A stretch of DNA of 8,443 nucleotides, taken from an uncultured Clostridium sp. (lineage in GTDB: Bacteria; Bacillota_A; Clostridia; TANB77; CAG-508). Positions 1 to 6,282 of the stretch are shown here, in pieces; within the stretch, counting starts at the first letter, position 1; each line of letters opens with the position of its first letter. The notes below the pieces were generated by a model. It did not search any database and was not told the DNA's origin. It saw nothing but the letters and a program-made list of their open reading frames with translations. Position numbers and translations under genes: made by a program. Where the stretch lies: positions 1 through 8,443 of the forward strand of contig CAJKKA010000064.1 of assembly GCA_905200315.1 (NCBI GenBank), in the 5' to 3' direction.

Positions 1-60
1 GCTCGAACCTGTGACCCCCTGCTTGTAAGGCAGATGCTCTCCCAGCTGAGCTAAGCGACC
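1..60 (-). tRNA. tRNA-Val (anticodon UAC), 3' part cut off by window edge
   Basis: Read on the minus strand from base 60, the sequence folds as a tRNA. The 5' acceptor strand is GGTCGCT, followed by T8-A9, a D arm GCTC...GAGC with GG in the loop, an anticodon stem TCTGC/GCAGG, and the start of a T arm (ACAGG then TTCGAGC). The anticodon loop is CTTACAA, giving anticodon TAC at bases 27-25, which reads valine GUA and probably other GUN codons. About 16 nt of the 3' end (rest of the T arm and acceptor strand) lie outside the window, so the acceptor pairing and an encoded CCA cannot be checked. Confidence 0.93.
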
Positions 61-80
61 GTGTCCCTTTGACGTGTTTT

Positions 81-109
81 AGTATACAAGATATTTTTTA
101 TATTGTCAA
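81..109 (-). promoter_or_regulatory. Sigma-A promoter of tRNA-Val
   Basis: On the minus strand there is a perfect -35 TTGACA (109-104), a 17-bp spacer (103-87) and a -10 TATACT (86-81). Transcription would start near base 74, about 14 nt before the tRNA 5' end. This is the best promoter in the window. The -10 and the adjoining spacer share a 13-bp block with the hup promoter. Confidence 0.85.
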
Positions 110-180
110 TACTTATTTTAAAATTTTTTTGTTTTTTTATAATTTTTTTATATCTTAAGAATTTAAATATTTGTTTTTTC

Positions 181-216
181 TGACGTGGGCGGACTTAAGA
201 CGTCCACCCCTCTACA
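181..216 (-). repeat. GC-rich dispersed palindrome, copy B
   Basis: On the minus strand this starts TGTAGAGGGG, a TGTAGGGG core with an extra AG. It forms arms GGGTGGAC (209-202) and GTCCGCCC (194-187) around a 7-nt loop; one pair is a T-G wobble on this strand. Flanking DNA is almost pure A/T, so the element stands out sharply. The arms most resemble copy E inside the prepilin-like gene. Confidence 0.6.
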
Positions 217-268
217 ACAATTTAAATCAATTTTTTAATCTAAAATTGCGACACCAAGGTATAAAAAA

Positions 269-281
269 GTGGCTTCGCCAC
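269..281. repeat. Short hairpin GTGGC-TTC-GCCAC
   Basis: A 5-bp perfect inverted repeat with a 3-nt loop lies 2 bp from palindrome A and may be part of the same composite element. It has no T-run on either side, so it is not a normal terminator. Confidence 0.4.
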
Positions 282-283
282 CT

Positions 284-310
284 GGGTCGTCGGGGACGCC
301 GACCCCTACA
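284..310 (-). repeat. GC-rich dispersed palindrome, copy A
   Basis: On the minus strand this begins TGTAGGGGTCGGCGTCC and ends CGACGACCC. The stem is GGGTCG (305-300) with CGACCC (289-284) around a 10-nt loop. It differs from copy F (6084-6110) at only 3 of 27 positions, two of which form a compensatory pair in the stem. It lies downstream of hup, beyond the hup terminator. Confidence 0.75.
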
Positions 311-336
311 TCAAAAACAGGAATTTCCTATAATAT

Positions 337-367
337 AAAAAAAGAATGTAGATATTTCTACACTCTT
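337..367 (-). terminator. Intrinsic terminator of hup
   Basis: On the minus strand, AAGAGTGTAGA (367-357) pairs with TCTACATTCTT (352-342) over 11 bp with one G-U pair around a 4-nt loop (AATA). A run of seven Ts (343-337) begins within the stem base. It lies 35 bp beyond the hup stop codon and is oriented to end the hup transcript. Confidence 0.85.
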
Positions 368-401
368 AATATGAATTCATATTTATATATATTTATAAAT
401 T

Positions 402-680
402 CTATTTTTTATTTACTAAATCTTTTAATGCTTTACCAGCTTTGAATACTGGAGCTTTTGATGCAGGTATTTTTATTTCTTCTTTAGTTTGTGGGTTTCT
501 ACCTTTTCTAGCAGCTCTCTTTCTTACTTCAAAAGAACCAAATCCGACTAATTGAACTTTGTCTCCTTTTACTAATGCTTCTGTTATTACATCAACTAAT
601 GCATTAACTGATGCTTCAGCATTTTTCTTTGTTTCTCCTGTTTTAGCAGCGATAGCTGCTATTAAATCAGCTTTGTTCAT
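402..680 (-). CDS. hup: DNA-binding protein HU
   Basis: This 92-aa protein is full length for HU (about 90 aa), the small dimeric nucleoid protein that bends and compacts DNA. The N-terminal helical dimerisation part ([11 protein letters not shown]...) is typical. The HU/IHF signature runs over about residues 46-65 ([20 protein letters not shown]), with the DNA-intercalating proline at Pro63 in the arm tip, and the C-terminal helix ends [10 protein letters not shown]. The ATG at 680-678 is preceded by AGGAGG (694-689) with an 8-nt spacer, which fixes the start; the stop is TAG. It appears monocistronic, with its own promoter (726-754) and terminator (337-367). In Bacillus and Clostridia relatives hup often lies in the yabM/mazG/yabO/divIC region, which fits the flippase gene upstream. 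Confidence 0.97.
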   Translation of the reverse strand: MNKADLIAAIAAKTGETKKNAEASVNALVDVITEALVKGDKVQLVGFGSFEVRKRAARKGRNPQTKEEIKIPASKAPVFKAGKALKDLVNKK

Positions 681-725
681 TTAAATTACCTCCTAAATTT
701 TGTTATGTAGTGCCTCAAATAGCCT

Positions 726-754
726 ACTATACAAGATATTCGCCAATTTGTGAT
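726..754 (-). promoter_or_regulatory. Probable promoter of hup
   Basis: On the minus strand the -10 is TATAGT (731-726) and, 17 bp upstream, a weak -35 is ATCACA (754-749, 4 of 6 matches). The block AATATCTTGTATA (740-728) is identical to the same position of the tRNA-Val promoter (95-83), which supports this placement. The transcript would start near 719, leaving a leader of about 40 nt that carries the AGGAGG site. Confidence 0.6.
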
Positions 755-858
755 AAAATCCTTCTTTTTTTTTATTTTTTTGCTTAAAAATTCGTATAAT
801 CCCTACTTCTACAAGTTTTTTATATATTTTATGATATCCATTTTCTTTACTATCTATA

Positions 859-2448
859 CTATTTTTTACTTTTAATTATATTAATTTTTTCTAAATCGTT
901 AATTGTAAATATTCTTAAAATCCCTATATTTATAACATATATTATTATTGAAAAAACTATTATAATTAATATTGATACTTTATTATTAAAAAATCTTTGA
1001 ATATAACTAAAGCTTGCATATGATACACTTCCCATAATTATAGTAGCTATTATAGGTTTTATTATACATTTATTTATTTCTATTTTGATTTTTGTTTTTA
1101 TTCTTAAATCAATATATAAAATTAAAAATGCTGTAAAGTTACATATAACATTTCCTATTGCTGCTCCTTTTATTCCTATTTTAGGATTATTTAATAAAAT
1201 TATATTACACATAAATTTTATTAAAATACCTATTCCATATGCTTTTGCTGGTTCATAAACTTTTCCAAGTCCTTGCATAGCACCACTTATTGTTTGCGAA
1301 ATTATTGCAAATATTATGGAAAAAGAACTAATCTTTAGAATTTCTATTCCTTGATTTGCATTAGGAAATAATAAATCTAAAATTTGTTTTGCATATATAT
1401 TCATTCCTATTGTACATGGCAATCCAATTAACATTCCTATTAAAAAGGAAAATGATATCTTATTTTTTATTTCTTCATTGTTTCCTTTTGCCTTTGCAGA
1501 CGAAATTGCAGGTACTAAAGCTGTAGAAAATGCTATATTTAATGATAGCGGTAAAGCTATTAAAGTTTCTATTTTTCCAGATAAAATTCCATATTGTAAT
1601 TTTGCATCTGAAATACTCATATAATTTTTTAAAAATCTCACTACTGTAACCGAATCAATATTTTTTGTAAGAGATGCCATTATAGCACTTAATGAAATTG
1701 GTATTGAAACTTTTAATATATTTTTTATTATTTTTACGATTCTTTCTTTTTTTATGTATTTGCTATTTCGAATTATATTTGCAAAATTTTTTCTGCAAAT
1801 GTAATAATAGTACATTAAATATATAAATCCCAATATAGTTGCTAAACTAGTTGCTATTGTAGCACCTGCTGCCATACATTTAGTTGAGTTTTTAGATATA
1901 TTAGCAATTATTTCTACAATTAATATTGTAAAAAAAGTTTTGCCAACTTGTTCTATAACTTGAGATTTAGCAGTTACTTTCATTATTTCCATTCCATTAA
2001 AATATCCTTTTAAAACAGATGCAACAGAAACAAAAAATATAGAAGGTGATAATGTTATTAATGTTATTTTTGCTTCTGGAATTTGTAATAATTTTTGTGA
2101 AATATATGTTGCTCCTAAACATAAAGTCAACGTTCCTATTAACCCTATTATTGAAAATGTTGCTAATGCAATCTTAAATATTCTATGACTTTCTTTAAAA
2201 TCTCCCACTGCAACCTTTTCGGAAATTAACTTTGATATTGCATTTGGTACTCCTATTGAAGAAAGAGTTAATAGCATTGCATAAATTTGATAGCCACTAG
2301 CATATATAGCATTTCCACTGTCGCCAAACCCCTCTCTATTAACTAAATAAAGTGTATAAATTAATCCTAAAATTTTCACAATTCCTTGTGAAAACATTAA
2401 AACAAAAATGCCTCCAATAAAAGAATTCTTCTTTACTTTATTTTTCAA
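859..2448 (-). CDS. SpoVB/YabM/MurJ-type membrane flippase (MOP superfamily)
   Basis: This 529-aa polytopic membrane protein is of normal length for the family (about 500-550 aa). It has roughly 12-14 hydrophobic segments from residue 9 to the C-terminus and charged loops. The early segment carries the motif GVPNAISKLISE (residues 66-77), typical of the SpoVB/YtgP branch of MOP exporters. Such proteins flip lipid-linked cell-wall or polysaccharide precursors across the cytoplasmic membrane; SpoVB acts in spore cortex formation and MurJ on lipid II. Which substrate applies cannot be read from sequence. The start is TTG at 2448-2446, with AAAAGGGG upstream (GGGG 2460-2457) and an 8-nt spacer; the next in-frame Met is residue 18, inside the first membrane segment. 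It lies upstream of hup with a 178-bp gap. No convincing promoter or terminator of its own was found. Confidence 0.9.
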   Translation of the reverse strand: MKNKVKKNSFIGGIFVLMFSQGIVKILGLIYTLYLVNREGFGDSGNAIYASGYQIYAMLLTLSSIGVPNAISKLISEKVAVGDFKESHRIFKIALATFSIIGLIGTLTLCLGATYISQKLLQIPEAKITLITLSPSIFFVSVASVLKGYFNGMEIMKVTAKSQVIEQVGKTFFTILIVEIIANISKNSTKCMAAGATIATSLATILGFIYLMYYYYICRKNFANIIRNSKYIKKERIVKIIKNILKVSIPISLSAIMASLTKNIDSVTVVRFLKNYMSISDAKLQYGILSGKIETLIALPLSLNIAFSTALVPAISSAKAKGNNEEIKNKISFSFLIGMLIGLPCTIGMNIYAKQILDLLFPNANQGIEILKISSFSIIFAIISQTISGAMQGLGKVYEPAKAYGIGILIKFMCNIILLNNPKIGIKGAAIGNVICNFTAFLILYIDLRIKTKIKIEINKCIIKPIIATIIMGSVSYASFSYIQRFFNNKVSILIIIVFSIIIYVINIGILRIFTINDLEKINIIKSKK

Positions 2449-2610
2449 AATAAAAACCCCTTTTATTAACTTTATAAATGTTTATTATGCATTATTAAAT
2501 AATAGAAGTTTTTTTGACATATTTGTTATTTCTTTTAATACGTAATGTTGCCAAGGAATTGGATAAATTTTATTATAATTATGTGTATTATTTATTATTA
2601 AATAATTTTT

Positions 2611-2638
2611 TGGTCGCCTTAGGACTCCGACCCCTACA
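2611..2638 (-). repeat. GC-rich dispersed palindrome, copy C
   Basis: On the minus strand this begins TGTAGGGGTCGGAGTCC. The stem is GGTCG (2632-2628) with CGACC (2616-2612) around an 11-nt loop. The outermost pair seen in copy A is lost. It sits in the 284-bp divergent gap between the flippase and the coupling ATPase. The 14-mer GATGTAGGGGTCGG is identical to copy A. Confidence 0.7.
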
Positions 2639-2688
2639 TCTAATAAAAATTAATATGTAGACATTCCTGCTTTTTTTGCCTATTTCAC

Positions 2689-2717
2689 TTGATTTTTTAG
2701 GCTTTATATAATATAAT
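2689..2717 (+). promoter_or_regulatory. Probable promoter of the coupling ATPase gene
   Basis: The -35 is TTGATT (2689-2694), the spacer 17 bp, and the -10 TATAAT (2712-2717). The predicted transcript start is near 2724. A GCCTA/TAGGC inverted repeat (2678-2682 and 2698-2702) straddles the -35; an operator role would be a guess. The start site falls only about 9 nt before the upstream ATG at 2733, which bears on the choice of start codon. Confidence 0.55.
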
Positions 2718-2732
2718 AATAACGTAAATTTT

Positions 2733-5105
2733 ATGTTAAGAAGATTAAATAGAAAGTGGTGTATACTTTTGAAATATATAGATAAATTTTTAAAATTTTT
2801 AAAAACTGATAGAAATACATTTTTAACCTATATTTTAACACTTGCTTCGGTTTATTTATTAGTAGATAGATTGTTAGAAATGTTATTTTTGTTTTTTACA
2901 GGTATTTCCGTTTCATATTGGGGACCTATTAAATATACTTTAGCTATGGCTTGTCCAATATTTGCTTTTTTATTTTCTGGAGCTTCATCTTTTGCAAAAT
3001 CTGATAAAGCAAAATATTCTTTTGTATATTTATATGTTACTGCATTATATATTATAGGTATTTCTATGGTAACTCAATGGATTAATCAGCTTCTTTGGCT
3101 ATTATTCTTATCTGTTCCTAATTACTTAGAAATTGTAACTTCTTCATACGAATTAATAAAACCAGCATTTACCGCTATTGCAATTTACTTGCCTTTAGTA
3201 ACATTCTTTAGTGTAATAGAATTTACTTATATGAAAATTAATGATAGTAAAATGTTAAGAGATTCTATTTTAGACTATGGTGGTTTGAATTTATCTCCAA
3301 AACCTGAAGGCACAGGACCTTATACTTGTGAAATTGCATTATGTACAGATAAACATTCTGGAAAAGTCGTTAAAATACCAGAAAATAAACGTTTTGAATC
3401 TATGTTAGTTATAGGTGCTTCTGGAATGGGAAAAACCTCTTTAATATTTGAGCCTATGATTGCAAGAGACATTGAAAAGAAATTTTTCTTTAGAGAAGTA
3501 TCAAAAGAAATGGGATTTACAGCTTTAAAAACTGGTCTTGCAATATTAAGAGCCCCATATGATAATAACTATTTAAATGATAACTTTTCACTTAACATGT
3601 TAGAACCTGTTGAAAGTAAATTAAAATTATATAAAGCTTATATGAAAAAATTAATAATTGGAGAAAATGGAAAAGAAATAATTTATAAAAATATAGGTAT
3701 TTCATCTATGTCTCCAGACTTTGAAACAACATCACATATGATTAATGTTGCAGAAAACTTTGGAATGAATTACAACGTTATTGATCCTGCAAATAAAAAT
3801 TCAATTGGTATGAATCCATTCGCTTTAGATAATGCTTCTCAAACAGCTATTGCTATTTCTTCTGTTTTAAAAGGTATGTATGCAACAAGCCATAAAGATG
3901 TTGATGAAGCATTTAAAGAAAATGTATCCAACCAAGCTATAGAGAATTTATCTATTTTACTAAAAGAAATGTATCCTCGTTTAAACGAAGGAAAATTACC
4001 AAACCTAGAAGACATGTTACACATGCTTACAAACTTTGATTTAGTTGAAGATATGTGTCGTAAAATGGAATATGATGAATTTTTATCACAAAAGTATAGT
4101 CTATTAATTAGCTATTTTAAAAAGAACTTTTATCATAACGGAAGTGCTAGACCAGAAACAGAAAAATATGTATATAGCGCTATAACTCAACTTGATAACC
4201 TGTTAAGAATACAAGGTGTTCGAAATATTTTATGTAATAGAACAAATAATATTAATTTTGACGATGCATTAGCAAATGGAGATATAACATTTGTATGTAC
4301 ACGTAGAGGAGATTTAGGAGCAACAGCTCATAAAGCATTTGGATTATTCTTTATTATATTAATGCAATATTCTGTTTTAAGAAGACCTGGAAATGAAAAT
4401 AATAGAGTTCCAAATTATTTATATATAGATGAATTTCCAGACTTTATAGGAGAGTCTACTGAACCGCTATTTACCTTATACAGAAAATATCGTGTAGGAA
4501 CTATTATATCAGCACAAAACTTAGACCAACTAAATTATAATAGTAACGGAAAATATAAACAAACAATTCTTTCAAACTGTGCTACAAAAGTTGTTTTTGG
4601 AGATGGAACTCCAGAAGATACTGCATGGTGGTCTAAAGAACTTGGAAATAAACGTAAATGGAAATTCGGAAATTCTTATGACACAGCAAAAGGAAAATAC
4701 GATGATAAATTAAGTGGAATTGCTTGGGATTGGACAGCAAACTTCCAACCAGACAAAATTCGTGCTATGACTTTTAAAAACTGTGCATATGAAACAAAAA
4801 CTGTTAATGGAAAATATGCAATTGGTGAAGGAAAACTAAATTTCTTAGAATCAAAATATAAAGAACCTCATAAAGGAAAAACTTATAACTTTACTAAATT
4901 TACAAATGGTGTAGAAAATTCCGTTACAGATGATCCTCGTGTTAATAAAAGCAAAAAATTCGACTTTAAAAACATAGATTTTAGCGATGTAGATAGAACA
5001 GATGAAATTGATCCAATTCAAATGAATACAACCGATTCAAGTTATTTATTTGATAATGAAGATGCAATTGTAGTGAATTTTAAAAGAAATAAAAAGGAAG
5101 AATAA
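2733..5105 (+). CDS. VirD4/TraG-like type IV coupling ATPase
   Basis: This is a 790-aa membrane-anchored P-loop ATPase of the kind that delivers relaxase-bound DNA or protein substrates to a type IV secretion channel. The N-terminal part has about four hydrophobic segments (near 29-58, 66-87, 96-130 and 147-168), more than the two usual in VirD4. Walker A is GASGMGKT (228-235) and Walker B is YLYIDE (562-567). SAQN (593-596), then the NCATKVVFGD and PEDTAWWSKELG stretch, match the TraG/TraD C-terminal region. The last 60 residues are acid-rich. Start choice: the ATG at 2733 has no ribosome site and lies about 9 nt from the predicted transcript start. A TTG at 2769 (residue 13) has GGTG 7 nt upstream and may be the real start, giving 778 aa. 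It ends at a hairpin terminator shared with the convergent operon. No relaxase or channel genes are visible. Confidence 0.88.
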   Translation: MLRRLNRKWCILLKYIDKFLKFLKTDRNTFLTYILTLASVYLLVDRLLEMLFLFFTGISVSYWGPIKYTLAMACPIFAFLFSGASSFAKSDKAKYSFVYLYVTALYIIGISMVTQWINQLLWLLFLSVPNYLEIVTSSYELIKPAFTAIAIYLPLVTFFSVIEFTYMKINDSKMLRDSILDYGGLNLSPKPEGTGPYTCEIALCTDKHSGKVVKIPENKRFESMLVIGASGMGKTSLIFEPMIARDIEKKFFFREVSKEMGFTALKTGLAILRAPYDNNYLNDNFSLNMLEPVESKLKLYKAYMKKLIIGENGKEIIYKNIGISSMSPDFETTSHMINVAENFGMNYNVIDPANKNSIGMNPFALDNASQTAIAISSVLKGMYATSHKDVDEAFKENVSNQAIENLSILLKEMYPRLNEGKLPNLEDMLHMLTNFDLVEDMCRKMEYDEFLSQKYSLLISYFKKNFYHNGSARPETEKYVYSAITQLDNLLRIQGVRNILCNRTNNINFDDALANGDITFVCTRRGDLGATAHKAFGLFFIILMQYSVLRRPGNENNRVPNYLYIDEFPDFIGESTEPLFTLYRKYRVGTIISAQNLDQLNYNSNGKYKQTILSNCATKVVFGDGTPEDTAWWSKELGNKRKWKFGNSYDTAKGKYDDKLSGIAWDWTANFQPDKIRAMTFKNCAYETKTVNGKYAIGEGKLNFLESKYKEPHKGKTYNFTKFTNGVENSVTDDPRVNKSKKFDFKNIDFSDVDRTDEIDPIQMNTTDSSYLFDNEDAIVVNFKRNKKEE
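2758..2771 (+). promoter_or_regulatory. Candidate ribosome site with alternative TTG start for the coupling ATPase
   Basis: GGTG (2758-2761, within AAAGTGGTG) is followed by a 7-nt spacer and an in-frame TTG (2769-2771). It matches part of the anti-SD complement AGGAGGUG. It would give a leader of about 45 nt from the predicted promoter, whereas the ATG at 2733 has no SD-like sequence. Confidence 0.4.
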
Positions 5106-5134
5106 AAAAGAGATTTTTAAAAAATCTCTTTTTT
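5104..5134. terminator. Bidirectional intrinsic terminator between convergent genes
   Basis: A near-perfect inverted repeat of A6-GAGA-T4 against A4-TCTC-T6 gives a 14-bp stem with a 3-nt loop (5118-5120). T-runs exist on both strands, so it can end the coupling ATPase transcript (plus) and the prepilin operon (minus). It overlaps the last bases of both stop codons (5103-5105 and 5135-5133). Confidence 0.88.
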
Positions 5135-6248
5135 ATTGAGTTATTTTCCATTCGTCAAATCTTAAATATACATTAACTGGTTCTATTTTATATTCTCCAG
5201 GTTCAAAAGTATCTATTTTATACCATTCTCTTGTTTTAGTTGTCACATTTTTATAATCATCAAATTTTTTAGTTGATTTATTATATTTACTTATTTTTAA
5301 TGCTTTTTCACTCGAACTTCCACCACTATCGCTATATACATCACTATAAGCTTCTATTTTTATTCTTTTATTAGCCGAAAAAATTATATTATGTTTAAAT
5401 TCACTTATTAATAAAACTCCTCCATATCCTTCATTTTTAATATTTCCATCAAATAAAACTTCCTTAGCCTTTGATATATCTTTGCATGTATAAATATTTT
5501 CACTTGTAAAATATCCTGATATAAATGTAATTGGTTCTACTGAGCTTATATTGCATTTTCCATCTTTGTTAATTTCATACTTCTTATCTTCAATTGTTAG
5601 TATAACTTTTTCCTCTTCTATCTCGTATGAATTCTCTTCTAGATTAATCCCATTAGCTACTAACTCATTTCTTAATATTTCAAAATCTAAATTTCCATTA
5701 TTGTCTCTTGAAGCTAATATAGATAACTTTACTTTTTCATCTATATTTGAATCATTTGTCTTTTCTTTTGCTTGATTAGCTTTTCCAATTATTCCATTTT
5801 CTCCCATTATCATATTTAAGGTTACACCTGCTAATATTAATAGAACAATTATTGTTATTATTAGAGCAATTAAAGTAATGGCAGAATTTGAGGTTGAAGG
5901 TTTGATGTTGGAGATTAGAACATTTGATTTTATTTTACCGAATATTTTAATATTATTTTTCTCTTTTTGCGGGCGTACAGAGGCGTCCGCCCCTACATTG
6001 TTTGATTTTTTTATTCTATATATATTAGAATTACATTTATTTGTATAACATTCTTTAATTTTTAAATATTCTTGTATTTGTATTGTAGGGGTTGGCGTCC
6101 TCGACAACCCGTTTTTCTTAATTTTTGTTTTCTTTGTACAACAATTTGAGGCATTTATATAAATGTCTCTTTCCTTTATTTTATTGATGTTTTCTAAATT
6201 ACAGTTATCTATACATACATTCCCAATGCTTTTAGCATTTTTTCTCAT
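5133..6248 (-). CDS. Type IV prepilin-like protein with a long cysteine-rich N-terminal extension
   Basis: This 371-aa protein is probably a filament or pseudopilin-like surface subunit. The core signature is SNSAITLIALIITIIVLLIL: hydrophobic from residue 124, then LAGVTLNMIMGENGIIGKANQAKEKT, as in prepilin N-terminal methylation segments of Clostridia. The position before the expected cleavage site is Ala123, not the usual Gly, and the Glu5 of classical pilins is Ala. Ahead lies a 123-residue hydrophilic extension with six cysteines (C12, C16, C36, C37, C67, C72); usual leaders are far shorter. The tail (about 215-371) looks beta-rich and is not recognised. ATG 6248-6246 follows AAAGGAG with an 11-nt spacer, and no ATG, GTG or TTG start with a ribosome site was found nearer the hydrophobic segment. 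Two GC-rich palindromes (E, F) are translated within the extension as residues 84-94 and 47-55. It is last in the operon after the Replic_Relax-like gene, 77 bp downstream of it. Confidence 0.75.
   Translation of the reverse strand: MRKNAKSIGNVCIDNCNLENINKIKERDIYINASNCCTKKTKIKKNGLSRTPTPTIQIQEYLKIKECYTNKCNSNIYRIKKSNNVGADASVRPQKEKNNIKIFGKIKSNVLISNIKPSTSNSAITLIALIITIIVLLILAGVTLNMIMGENGIIGKANQAKEKTNDSNIDEKVKLSILASRDNNGNLDFEILRNELVANGINLEENSYEIEEEKVILTIEDKKYEINKDGKCNISSVEPITFISGYFTSENIYTCKDISKAKEVLFDGNIKNEGYGGVLLISEFKHNIIFSANKRIKIEAYSDVYSDSGGSSSEKALKISKYNKSTKKFDDYKNVTTKTREWYKIDTFEPGEYKIEPVNVYLRFDEWKITQ
5969..5997 (-). repeat. GC-rich dispersed palindrome, copy E, inside the prepilin-like gene
   Basis: On the minus (coding) strand this begins TGTAGGGGCGGACGCC. 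Arms GGGCGGAC (5992-5985) and GTACGCCC (5978-5971) pair 7 of 8 around a 6-nt loop. It is read in frame as NVGADASVRPQ (residues 84-94), in a frame that avoids the TAG inside TGTAGG. It faces copy F, with about 86 bp between them. Confidence 0.75.
6084..6110 (+). repeat. GC-rich dispersed palindrome, copy F, inside the prepilin-like gene
   Basis: On the plus strand this begins TGTAGGGGTTGGCGTCC. Arms GGGTTG (6089-6094) and CAACCC (6105-6110) enclose a 10-nt loop. It matches copy A at 24 of 27 positions. It is translated from the opposite strand as GLSRTPTPT (residues 47-55). With copy E it makes an inverted pair (CCCCTACA ... TGTAGGGG on the coding strand), like a REP pair in a BIME. Confidence 0.78.
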
Positions 6249-6282
6249 ATGCTTTATATCTCCTTTTCTTTCGTTATTTTTT

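Larger units (their letters stand above)
61..401. other. Gene-free 341-bp spacer between tRNA-Val and hup
   Basis: No coding region is visible. From left to right the spacer holds the tRNA promoter (81-109), an AT-rich stretch, GC-rich palindrome B (181-216), a small hairpin GTGGC-TTC-GCCAC (269-281), GC-rich palindrome A (284-310), the hup terminator (337-367) and a 16-bp perfect AT-rich palindrome, AATATGAATTCATATT (368-383), in the hup 3' untranslated region. Confidence 0.7.

Noticed and set aside
1..60. tRNA-Val as an attachment site for an integrated element
   Set aside because: The 3' end of the tRNA is outside the window and no integrase or duplicated tRNA 3' segment was seen, so there is no support.
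181..310. GC-rich palindromes A and B as terminators or a CRISPR array
   Set aside because: Neither has a T-run after the stem on either strand, and the copies are irregularly spaced with differing loops and no unique-spacer pattern.
790..815. CCCTACTTCTACAAG near the flippase 3' end as another repeat copy
   Set aside because: It has a CCCTAC-like string but no inverted partner or GC-rich stem, so it cannot be told from chance.
2514..2541. Perfect TTGACA (plus strand) in the divergent gap as a promoter
   Set aside because: The best -10 at suitable spacing (TAATAC, 16 bp) is poor and lies about 190 bp upstream of the ATPase gene; the 2689-2717 promoter is better placed.
3839..4024. Open frame on the minus strand (61 aa) inside the coupling ATPase gene
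   Set aside because: Antisense shadow of a well-supported gene; no ribosome site and no recognisable protein features.
5551..5775. Open frame on the plus strand (74 aa) opposite the prepilin-like gene
   Set aside because: Antisense shadow; its phenylalanine- and serine-rich composition is that of the reverse of Lys/Glu-rich coding sequence.
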